22,159 bases of DNA from JBBQAA01 sp038276395 (GTDB lineage: Bacteria > Actinomycetota > Thermoleophilia > Solirubrobacterales > Solirubrobacteraceae): positions 1-22,159 of the forward strand of contig JBBQAA010000041.1 of the NCBI GenBank assembly GCA_038276395.1, read 5' to 3'. The position numbers were made by a program, and so were the translations under genes. The first letter of the stretch is position 1. Each line of letters begins with the position of its first letter. The notes under the pieces were generated by a model. The model saw only the letters and a program-made list of their open reading frames with translations, was not told the origin of the DNA and did no database searches. Shown piece by piece: positions 15,681 through 22,159 of this stretch.

Positions 15681-17995
15681 CCGATCAGCCAGTCGACCCA
15701 GCGCCCGCAGGCCTGGGCGGAGGGGACGAGCCGGCCGGTGGCCCCGTGGCGGGTGAAGGCGATGAAGCGCAGCGGCTCGTCGAACGGCGTGCCCGCCACG
15801 TGGATACCGCCCGTGGGGCCGAGGAGCTGCCCGAACCAACTGCGCGGGAGTGAGCGGATCGTCACGGTGACGCCGCCGCCGGGGCTCGTCAGGGTCCCGG
15901 CGAACCAGTAGGGGCTCGGGCGCCCGAGGTAGACCGGGAGCTGCGCGCGCAGGCCGGGAGCGCTCACCTCGGCGCCCGTGGCGCTCAGGTACTGGAGCGA
16001 GAGGTCCCAGCGCCCGCGCGGCAGGGCCACGCGCAGGGTCGCCGCGTGACCGGGCTTGGAGATGCTCCCCCGCCACCGCGGCCCCATGATCGGGGCGGGC
16101 ACGACCCGCGCCCGCGGGTGGGTGGCGAGCTGCTCGCGCACGAGCGCCGACGCGCAGTCCAGCCTCCCGTAGGGCACGCTCAGCCCCTCGGCGGGGACCC
16201 GGTCGGGCGTCGGGCCCTCGCGCCGGTAGAGCACGAAGGAGCGCGTGCGCAGCGTCGGGCGGAAGTTGGGCGGCACGGCGCTCTGGAACGGTGCGTTCGT
16301 CGTGATCAGCCACCGCATCTCGTCCAGGTCGGCGGCGCTGTAGTTGTCGACGTCGACCGTCGTGCCGCCGCGCTTGAGCAGGCGCTGGCGCAGGTAGCGC
16401 GGGGCGTAGAGCGCGTCGGTCGAGTAGACGGTCGTCCCGTGCAGGTTCCACTGCGTGAAGTGGTCGTCCCCGAGAAAGAGCACGTTCTCGATCCCGATTG
16501 CTTGGCGGAGCTTGGCGAACTCGCTCTGCTGGCCGAGGCTGGCCACGGTCGAGCGCAGGACGAGCAGGCTCGAGAGCGACGCCCCGACGAGCAGCACGAC
16601 GCCGATCAGGCGGGCAGCCGGGATGACCGGCAGCCGCGCGGCGCGGCGCTCGCCGGCAAAGGCGGCGAGCAGCGGCGCAGCGATCGACAGCGCCACGAGC
16701 GGGGCGGCGACGATCAGGCCCTTCGCCGCGTTGTAGATGTTCCGGGTCAGCGCGAGCTCGATCCAGACGACGATCGCCACGACGGCCGTCCCCGGCACCG
16801 CGATGCGCCGGCGCCGCCACCACCAGACGAGGCCGGCGACGAGCGCCAGTCCGGCCAGCACCTGGAGCGCGACGGTGGGCCAGAACGGGGTGGTGGACCG
16901 CCGGAAGTCCCCGCTCAGCCAGACGCCGAGCGTCTCGAACGGGTTGACCGCATGGGGAAGGTTGCCGTGATTCTTCTTCGGCTCGACGCCGAAGATCGAG
17001 TTGGCGAACTTGACCATGCGGTTGACCTCGGGACCCGCCGCGATCACCGTGGCGGCCGCGATCCCGAGGGCGGGCAGGATTCCCGCGCGGATCGCCGCCA
17101 GGCGTCGGCGATGCGCCCGCAGGAACTCGAGGAAGGCGACGAACGCGGCGGCGCCGACCATCCACAGCAGCGCGCCGTAGGAGTAGTTGTAGACCCCGCC
17201 GGCCACGAGCAGCCCGTAGGGCGCACCGAGCCGGAAGGCGTGCCAGGCGTTCCGGGGCCGGACCCGCACGAGATCGCCGAGCAGTACGGCGCCGGTGAAC
17301 AGCAGGAGCGCCTGGATCGTCTCCTTGAACTGGCCCTGGGCCAGGTAGGCCGTGGGCAGGTAGCCGAGGCCGATCACCGCCGCCACGACCCAGCGCGCCC
17401 GCGCGGGCGCCCGCGGCAGCGCGCCGAGCGCGGTGAAGGCGAGCAGCACCGGGACGGCGAGGGTCAGGGCGTCGAAGCCGCCGATCTCTCCTTCCCCGGT
17501 ACCGGCGGCGATCATCGCGACGATGCCGTGTCCCCCGAGCGGGTAGCCCGTGCCCACGAGCGTGCCGCCGATCGCCGCCACGGGCCGCAGCCCCTCGTGG
17601 TTGCGGATGAACCACGCCCCGGCCAGGTGCTGGCTCATGTCGTTGGAGACGCTGACCCCGTAGGGGCTGACCGAGCCCGAGGCGAAGAGCGGGATCGCGG
17701 CCAGGAGCAGCACCCCGGCGGCCAGGGGGATCGCGCCGCGCGGCGCCGCTCGCAGCCCCCGGCGCGTGCCGGGCAGGACGAGCGAGCCGAGGGTCATGAT
17801 CACGGCGATGAGGACGGCCGTCGTCGCGTGGCCGGGCAGCCGGATCACCTGGCCGCCGATCACGAGCAGCGCGGCGAGCCCGAGGCCGGGCGACCACCAC
17901 CGCGGGCCCTCGCAGCCGCAGACGGTCAGGGCCCCCTGGCCGAGGACCGCGGCGACGAGGACGATGAGGAGCGCGAGGAGCAGTACCGCCAGCAC
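15671..17995 (-). CDS. Large multi-pass membrane protein, GT-C glycosyltransferase-like
   Basis: Starting at GTG 17995 this has 774 residues; the frame stays open upstream through the GH5 3' end, so the true start is uncertain. About 11-13 membrane segments fill residues 1-482. The first extracytoplasmic loop has SVSNDMSQHLAGAWFIRNHEG (D119), placed like the acidic loop motif of GT-C enzymes that use lipid-linked sugars. The C-terminal ~290 residues are extracytoplasmic: an alpha/beta part (FLGDDHFTQWNLHGTTVYSTDALYAP) followed by a beta-sandwich-like part (RGRWDLSLQYLSATG, GGGVTVTIRSLPRSWF). It follows the secreted GH5 gene on the same strand and faces the sqdB operon, so a role in modifying an exported glycan is likely. 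No specific family could be assigned; GT-C membership is inferred from topology. Confidence 0.75.
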   Translation of the reverse strand: MLAVLLLALLIVLVAAVLGQGALTVCGCEGPRWWSPGLGLAALLVIGGQVIRLPGHATTAVLIAVIMTLGSLVLPGTRRGLRAAPRGAIPLAAGVLLLAAIPLFASGSVSPYGVSVSNDMSQHLAGAWFIRNHEGLRPVAAIGGTLVGTGYPLGGHGIVAMIAAGTGEGEIGGFDALTLAVPVLLAFTALGALPRAPARARWVVAAVIGLGYLPTAYLAQGQFKETIQALLLFTGAVLLGDLVRVRPRNAWHAFRLGAPYGLLVAGGVYNYSYGALLWMVGAAAFVAFLEFLRAHRRRLAAIRAGILPALGIAAATVIAAGPEVNRMVKFANSIFGVEPKKNHGNLPHAVNPFETLGVWLSGDFRRSTTPFWPTVALQVLAGLALVAGLVWWWRRRRIAVPGTAVVAIVVWIELALTRNIYNAAKGLIVAAPLVALSIAAPLLAAFAGERRAARLPVIPAARLIGVVLLVGASLSSLLVLRSTVASLGQQSEFAKLRQAIGIENVLFLGDDHFTQWNLHGTTVYSTDALYAPRYLRQRLLKRGGTTVDVDNYSAADLDEMRWLITTNAPFQSAVPPNFRPTLRTRSFVLYRREGPTPDRVPAEGLSVPYGRLDCASALVREQLATHPRARVVPAPIMGPRWRGSISKPGHAATLRVALPRGRWDLSLQYLSATGAEVSAPGLRAQLPVYLGRPSPYWFAGTLTSPGGGVTVTIRSLPRSWFGQLLGPTGGIHVAGTPFDEPLRFIAFTRHGATGRLVPSAQACGRWVDWLIGAS

Positions 17996-18042
17996 AGCGG
18001 CGAAAGGGTACGGGTGCTGCCTGAGCGGGCCGAAGGGCCGCG

Positions 18043-19665
18043 CTAGCGGCGCCGCGCGGGCGCGCGGGACCGGCTGGCGGTCGCCTGAGCGTCGCGCGCG
18101 GCGCGGAGCAGCACCGCGCGCTGGCGCTCGGCTGGGCTCGTCGCGCCCGCCCCGGTGGCGGTGGCCGGTGAGACCGCGAGGCGCCACGGCCCCCCGCGCG
18201 GCCTCGCCTCGATGTAGCTCGTGCCGCTCGGGCCGCTGAGGACCCGCACGGCCGTGAGGCCCGAGGTCCGCACGCGGGCGGGCAGGGGATAGAAGGCGAG
18301 CAGGGTCGGCCCGCCGCCGCGCGCGGTGCCAACGGCGCCGAGGCGGCGGGCCGCGGGATTCCAGATCTCCCCGCCGAGGCGCCCGGGCGCGGCGCGGACG
18401 TAGCCGCGCTGGAGGTCGGCCAGCAGCTTCAGCCGCGGGGCGATGACCCGGTTGTCCGTGCAGTCGACGTCGAACAGGCCCTTGAGGACGACCGAGGCGG
18501 CGTCGGTGAGGACGCCCGGGGCTTTGTGCGGGTCCCCGCAGGACTGCCGGAACTGCCACATCGTCGCGCCGACGCCGAAGCGATCCTGCAGCGCCTCGTG
18601 GGCGAGGAAGTAGTCGTAGGGCTGCTGGGCGCGCACGGCGTCCGTGCCCCACTCCCCGATCACCACCGGCAGCCCGCCGAGGCGGCGCGCGGTGGTCAGC
18701 GCGGAGGTGAAGCCGGAGCTCGTGATCGGGCCGTTGTTGAACGCGCCCTGGTAGATATGGGGCGACCAGACCATGTTCGGGTCAGAGGTGAAGCGGGGCG
18801 GCACCCCCTGGTTCGGCCCGCCGGAGTCGAGCACCGAGGGCTCGAAGAAGACGAGATGGGAGAACCCGCCGGCCGCCTGCTCGCCGGCGCGGATCGCCAC
18901 GAGCGCGCGGGAGTACATCCGCGCGAGATCCGGCCCCTGGCCCTCGAACGCGTTCGGCTCGTTCAGGATGTCGTAGCCCGCGACGGCGCGCATCCGCGCG
19001 AAGTGCTCGGCCACGTGCCGCCACATCGCCGAGAAGGCCTCCTGGAGCCCCTGGTCGTCGTTGAAGAACGCCTGCCAGGCCTGGATGACGGCCGGGTTGC
19101 GCTCGCGGGTGAAGGTGAAGCAGCGGGGCACGTCGTCGGGCACGAGCGTGGCCCAGCCCGGGGCGCCGTCCCACCCGAGCGCGGGCAGCGCGGGGGCGCT
19201 GCACGCCTCCCCAGGGCGCGCGGCGAGCGTCGCCCCCCACGCGTCCTGGTGCATGTCGAGCACCGTGTAGATCCCCATCGCGGCGAGGCGGTTGACGATC
19301 GAGGAGGCGTAGGCCAGGTAGCCCTCGTCGTAGTGGCCGGAGGCAGGCTCGACGCGGGACCACGAGAGCACGAGGCGCACGACGTTGAAGCCGAGGACGC
19401 GCATGAGCTGCGGGTCGCCCGGCTCGAGCGGGAAGGTCGTCGGCAGGCTCGTGCCCTGCCAGTACTCCCCGAGCGCGTTGTCGTTGACGCCGCGGAGCAC
19501 GACCTGGCGGCCCTGCGCGTCGACGACCCGGCCCCCGTGGACGGTGTCGTAGACGGCGTGCAGGGCCGGCAGATCGGGCACGGCCGGGGGTCGCGCAAGG
19601 GCCCGGCCGGGCACGAGCAGGACGACGAGGACCGTCCATGCGAGGGCAAGGGGGAGCCGGCGCAT
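18043..19665 (-). CDS. Secreted glycoside hydrolase family 5, endoglycoceramidase-like
   Basis: A 540-residue exported hydrolase with signal peptide MRRLPLALAWTVLVVLLVPGRALA (cleavage near ALA/RPP). The (beta/alpha)8 domain covers about 35-400: LRGVNDNALGEYW (58-69), NVVRLVLSWSRVEP, LDMHQDAWG (136-144), AGYDILNEPNAF with acid/base E236, WSPHIYQG (H303, Y305) and PVVIGEWGTD with nucleophile E338. The HQD motif after beta-strand 3 and the ILNEPN/GEWG pair are those of the endoglycoceramidase-like GH5 group, which cleaves glycans from lipids. A C-terminal beta-sandwich-like region (about 425-505) matches the usual extra domain, and the extreme C-terminus is Arg/Ala-rich. The start ATG is preceded by GAAGAA. 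It lies just upstream of the GT-C-like gene and may trim the cell's own surface glycolipids or scavenge foreign ones. Confidence 0.88.
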   Translation of the reverse strand: MRRLPLALAWTVLVVLLVPGRALARPPAVPDLPALHAVYDTVHGGRVVDAQGRQVVLRGVNDNALGEYWQGTSLPTTFPLEPGDPQLMRVLGFNVVRLVLSWSRVEPASGHYDEGYLAYASSIVNRLAAMGIYTVLDMHQDAWGATLAARPGEACSAPALPALGWDGAPGWATLVPDDVPRCFTFTRERNPAVIQAWQAFFNDDQGLQEAFSAMWRHVAEHFARMRAVAGYDILNEPNAFEGQGPDLARMYSRALVAIRAGEQAAGGFSHLVFFEPSVLDSGGPNQGVPPRFTSDPNMVWSPHIYQGAFNNGPITSSGFTSALTTARRLGGLPVVIGEWGTDAVRAQQPYDYFLAHEALQDRFGVGATMWQFRQSCGDPHKAPGVLTDAASVVLKGLFDVDCTDNRVIAPRLKLLADLQRGYVRAAPGRLGGEIWNPAARRLGAVGTARGGGPTLLAFYPLPARVRTSGLTAVRVLSGPSGTSYIEARPRGGPWRLAVSPATATGAGATSPAERQRAVLLRAARDAQATASRSRAPARRR

Positions 19666-19750
19666 GGTTCTTCAGGCTAGACGCGATGGGGCGCCCGTGC
19701 GCCGGCGGCAAGTTCGACCTCCGGCACCCGCCGGTGTCATCCTCCGCCCC

Positions 19751-21070
19751 GTGCGCCGTCTTCTGCTCGCGCTGCCGCTGGCCCTCCTCCTCGCCGCTCC
19801 CGCCCGCGCGGCGAGCGTCTCGCTCGTGCCCACGGGGAGCCCGGCCGTGGCTTCCGCGCTCACCTTCCTGGCCTCGCCGGGCGAGGCCAACCGGGTCACG
19901 GTCACCGGGGAGGACACCGGCGGGGCGCTCGTGACGGACTCCGGGGCGCCGCTCTCGCCGGGGACGGGCTGCACCGCGATCGACGTCCACTCGGCGAGCT
20001 GCCAGCCGGTCGCCGGCGCGCCCATCGACACCGTCAACGCCGTCCTCGGGGATCAGGGCGACGCCTTCACCGCCTCCACGGCGCCCGGGGCGCCCTGGAG
20101 CCTCCTCAGCGTCTCGGGCGGGTCCGGCAACGACCTGATCAACGCCGCCGGCGTGCAGGCCCCCGAGCTCAGCGACCGCTTCTTCGGCGTCGAGATCAGC
20201 GGCGGGCCCGGGAACGACTTCATCGCCGGCAGCCCGGGCTCTGACTACCTGGCCGGGGGCTCGGGCCGGGACGTCATCCACGGCCTTGGCGGCGACGACA
20301 CGCTCGACGGCGACGGCACGGGCGAGAACCTCCGGGGCTTCGACAGCGCCGCCTCGGATCTCCTGGACGGCGGCCCGGGGGAGGACACCGTGACCTACGC
20401 CGGCCACGCGCGCGGCGTGAACGTCGACCTCACCCGCCCGAACCGCGCGGGCCGCCCCGGGGAGAACGATCGCCTGAGCGGGATCGAGGACGTCGTCGGC
20501 TCGGCGTTCTCCGACGTCCTGCGCGGCGACCGCCGGGCCAACGTGCTCTCGGGCTTTCAGCCCGAGAGCTTCGTCCCGCAGCCGCGCGGCGGCGACGTCA
20601 TCGACGGTCGCGGCGGCAACGACACACTCGCCGGCACGGGCAGGGCGGACACGCTCACCGGAGGCGCCGGCAACGACACGCTCGTCCTCGGTGGCGGCGG
20701 GGACCGCTTCGACTGCGGCGCGGGGACGGACACCGAGGCTCCGTCCGGCTTCGGGCTGCTCGTCCCCTCGAGCTGCGAGCGGGTCGACGACGGTGCGGCC
20801 ACCTTCGGGACCTTCCGGTTCGGCCGCGGCCGCCTCCGCGCGACGGTCTCGCCCGACGGTGACGCCACGGCGTGCCCCGAGACCCTGAGCATCGGCGGCC
20901 ACGGCGGCCCGCGCTACGGCGCCACGGCGTGGGCCGATACCCCGCCGCCCGTCCTGGCGATCGCGCTGAACGGCGCCGGCCGCCGCGCCGTGCGCCGCCA
21001 CGGCACGGCGATGGTGCGTACGCAGGACTGCACGGGCGGGCCGGTGGCGTGGCTCGTCGGGCTCCGGTAG
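19751..21070 (+). CDS. Secreted calcium-binding RTX-repeat (hemolysin-type) protein
   Basis: A 439-residue exported protein from GTG 19751, chosen because it begins the signal peptide (VRRLLLALPLALLLAAPARA, cleavage before ASVS); no clear Shine-Dalgarno is seen. A ~100-residue N-terminal beta-rich region with a Cys pair (C74 and C84, GTGCTAIDVHSASCQP) precedes RTX nonapeptides (GGxGxDxLx) from about residue 122 to 325: GGSGNDLIN, GGPGNDFIAGSPGSDYLAGG, GLGGDDTLDG, GGPGEDTVTYAG, GRGGNDTLAG and GGAGNDTLVLGG. Between them sits the often-seen GVNVDLTRPNRAGRPGENDRL segment ending in GIEDVVGSAFSDVL. These repeats bind Ca2+ in a beta-roll. The C-terminal ~110 residues are a separate beta-rich domain with Cys. 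A Sec signal rather than a type I secretion signal fits actinobacterial homologues; a toxin role is not supported. Confidence 0.88.
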   Translation: MRRLLLALPLALLLAAPARAASVSLVPTGSPAVASALTFLASPGEANRVTVTGEDTGGALVTDSGAPLSPGTGCTAIDVHSASCQPVAGAPIDTVNAVLGDQGDAFTASTAPGAPWSLLSVSGGSGNDLINAAGVQAPELSDRFFGVEISGGPGNDFIAGSPGSDYLAGGSGRDVIHGLGGDDTLDGDGTGENLRGFDSAASDLLDGGPGEDTVTYAGHARGVNVDLTRPNRAGRPGENDRLSGIEDVVGSAFSDVLRGDRRANVLSGFQPESFVPQPRGGDVIDGRGGNDTLAGTGRADTLTGGAGNDTLVLGGGGDRFDCGAGTDTEAPSGFGLLVPSSCERVDDGAATFGTFRFGRGRLRATVSPDGDATACPETLSIGGHGGPRYGATAWADTPPPVLAIALNGAGRRAVRRHGTAMVRTQDCTGGPVAWLVGLR

Positions 21071-21141
21071 GAGAAACGGGATGAGATCGGTGTGAGTCGA
21101 TCGCCAGGCCGCGCCCAGCGCCCAGCGTTAGGCAGCCCATC

Positions 21142-21186
21142 GTGCTCCGGAACCGGGTCCGCGCCGGCTCCTGGCCGTTCCGGCAC
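21142..21186. terminator. Possible hairpin terminator downstream of the RTX-repeat gene
   Basis: GTGCTCCGGAAC (21142-21153) pairs with GTTCCGGCAC (21177-21186) as a 10-bp stem with a 2-nt bulge and a 23-nt loop. It lies in the 244-nt gap between two convergent genes (21071-21314), where I see no other feature. Confidence 0.3.
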
Positions 21187-21314
21187 TGAGCCAGGCGGGC
21201 GCGGCCAGCGCGGGGCTGCCGGGCGCGCCTCCGCCGACCCGCTCGCCTGGCCCTGTACCTACCAGCAGGACCGCAAGGCCGCGTTACCGAGGGCGGTGAC
21301 GCCCGGCTTCGGCC

Positions 21315-21740
21315 CTACCGCACGAGGCCGTACTCGGACTCCATGTGGAGCACGGGCACCTCGAAGCGCTCCCGGGCACGCTCCACGAGATCGGCCGCCA
21401 GCCAGTTGGACTCGCCCGGCGGGTGGGTCGAGATGAGGATCTCGTGCGCGTCGTAGCTCGCGAGCTCGTCCTCGATCGCGGTGAGTGGGTCGGCGTCGCC
21501 GACGATGCCCGCGCCCTCAACCCCCGCCTCGGCGAGTGCGTCCACCGCCTCGGCGAGACGGCTCTCGGCGTCCGCGATCGAGTCGTCCACGTCGGAGACG
21601 TAGTGGCGCAGCCGGGAGTTGAGCGCGGGGGCGACGATCCGCACCTCTCCGCCGGAGCCGGCCCGATTGACGATCTCGTCGATCAGGGTCGGGCACGGAC
21701 AGGTCTTGTTGGCGATGATGAGCAGGCGCTGGGAGTCCAT
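21315..21740 (-). CDS. Universal stress protein (UspA)-like protein
   Basis: A 141-residue single-domain protein of the Usp/HUP superfamily. The pattern is beta1 LLIIANKTCPCPTLIDEIV, beta2 VRIVAPAL, a long helix DDSIADAESRLAEAVDALAEAGV, beta3 GIVGDADPLTAIEDELASYDAHEILISTHPPG and beta5 FEVPVLHM. The region after STHPPGESNWLAADLVERARERF matches the usual end, where ATP-binding members have GxxGxxxxxxxGS; that motif is absent, so nucleotide binding is doubtful. The loop after beta1 holds a CPC pair (C14, C16), which is unusual. I chose the ATG at 21740; an in-frame GTG at 21749 is the alternative, and neither has a strong ribosome site. It lies 65 nt downstream of the DUF202 gene on the same strand and may be co-transcribed with it. 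Confidence 0.82.
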   Translation of the reverse strand: MDSQRLLIIANKTCPCPTLIDEIVNRAGSGGEVRIVAPALNSRLRHYVSDVDDSIADAESRLAEAVDALAEAGVEGAGIVGDADPLTAIEDELASYDAHEILISTHPPGESNWLAADLVERARERFEVPVLHMESEYGLVR

Positions 21741-21805
21741 GCTCGGCACGCTAGACCCGAGCGTGGGCCGTGTCTCTTACGAAAGAGAGACTTCGACGGG
21801 CCCGC

Positions 21806-22159
21806 TCAGGGCTTGACGAGCACGAGCACGACGATGGCCACGCCGAGCAGCACCCCGGCGCCGGTCACGACGAGGCTCACCGTGCCGCTGATCTCGGCGA
21901 ACTCGCCGCGGCGGACCGCCTGATCGACCGCGCGGCGCCGCTGCTCGCCGTAACCGATGCAGAGGATCCCGAGCAGCGCGAAGCCGATGCCGATCGCCGT
22001 GTAGGGCCAGGTCGTCTCCCGTGTGCGCCAGCTCGGGGACGACACGGGCGGCGGCGAGGGAGACGGTCAGGGTCGTCAGGCCGGTCCGCCACCAGGCGAG
22101 GAAGGTGCGCTCGTTGGCCAGCAGCGTCCGGCGGCTGTAGTCGCGCGGGTCGAGCGGGC
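21806..22159 (-). pseudogene. DUF202 (YidH-like) membrane protein, frameshifted and cut by window edge
   Basis: From the window edge one frame reads PLDPRDYSRRTLLANERTFL, then AWWRTGLTTLTVSLAAARVVPELAHT. The next frame continues RETTWPYTAIGIGFALLGIL, then CIGYGEQRRRAVDQAVRRGEF and a final membrane segment VVTGAGVLLGVAIVVLVLVKP. Joined, this is a DUF202 domain of about 115 residues with three membrane helices and the family hallmark NERTFLAWWRT. The shift lies at the CACAC run near 22021-22025; restoring a CA dinucleotide rejoins both parts at AHT/RET without loss. The frame is open to 22159, so the N-terminus is missing. Read from 22045 alone, the second frame gives only the last 79 residues. 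The function of DUF202 is unknown; it precedes the UspA-like gene. A sequencing error is possible. Confidence 0.8.

Noticed and set aside
15594..18332. A 912-codon minus frame overlapping the GT-C-like gene, and plus-strand frames over 16046-18046
   Set aside because: They are low-complexity Arg/Pro/Ala or Glu/Gly/Arg sequences without membrane or domain pattern. The chosen frame shows regular membrane helices and an ordered C-terminal domain.
18782..21001. A 739-codon minus frame spanning the RTX gene and part of GH5
   Set aside because: It crosses two genes whose own frames have clear signal peptides and domains; its composition is that of an antisense shadow.
19751..21070. Reading the RTX-repeat gene as a hemolysin toxin with type I secretion
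   Set aside because: It has a Sec signal peptide, lacks a toxin domain, and no HlyB/HlyD-type genes are nearby. The repeats only show calcium binding.
21071..21314. Possible tRNA or small RNA in the 244-nt gap
   Set aside because: No T-loop (GGTTCRA) or cloverleaf pairing was found; only a bulged hairpin is visible.
21773..21788. TCTCTT-acga-AAGAGA hairpin between the DUF202 and UspA-like genes
   Set aside because: Only a 6-bp stem; it could be part of a promoter or a weak attenuator, but I found no supporting elements.

Overview
The window is very GC-rich and densely packed, with a codon bias strongly favouring G or C at the third position. GTG starts, 4-nt start/stop overlaps, calcium-repeat secreted proteins, a eukaryote-type UDP-glucose pyrophosphorylase and a DUF202 membrane protein all fit a high-GC actinobacterium. 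The class Thermoleophilia (Solirubrobacterales/Gaiellales-like) is my best guess, inferred from gene content only. I saw no rRNA, tRNA, CRISPR array, transposase or phage gene, and no gene-free stretch over about 250 bases.

Region 1 (1-5109, all minus strand) is one tight transcription unit. In order of transcription it holds a LolA/RseB-like envelope protein, an ABC ATPase, its ABC-2 permease, an OmpR-type response regulator, a sensor histidine kinase and the start of a small secreted protein cut by the window edge. Most junctions overlap or lie within 10 nt. The kinase has a frameshift in a CG-dinucleotide run. The unit looks like an envelope-sensing and export module with its own two-component control.

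Region 2 (5219-8609) holds an exported DUF1254/DUF1214 protein (+), a PQQ-type beta-propeller lipoprotein (-) and a small secreted PepSY-like protein (+). Between the first two lies a 158-bp unit bounded by imperfect 21-nt inverted repeats, which resembles a MITE or a structured terminator.

Region 3 (8643-19665) is a sugar-nucleotide and glycan region made of divergent and convergent blocks. One minus operon encodes a GT2 glycosyltransferase, a UGP-type uridylyltransferase and galactokinase. Divergent from it, a plus operon encodes UDP-sulfoquinovose synthase (SqdB), a GalE-like epimerase and a Wzx/MATE-type flippase. Convergent with that is a minus pair: a secreted GH5 endoglycoceramidase-like hydrolase followed by a large multi-pass GT-C-like membrane protein. 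Together they can be read as making UDP-glucose, UDP-galactose and UDP-sulfoquinovose, building a lipid-linked glycan, flipping it, and modifying or trimming it outside. This is the most interesting part of the window: a candidate pathway for a sulfoquinovose-containing surface glycan or glycolipid. The assignment is inferred from synteny and motifs.

Region 4 (19751-22159) holds a secreted RTX-type calcium-repeat protein (+), a UspA-like protein (-) and a DUF202 membrane protein (-), which is truncated by the window edge and carries a second dinucleotide-run frameshift.
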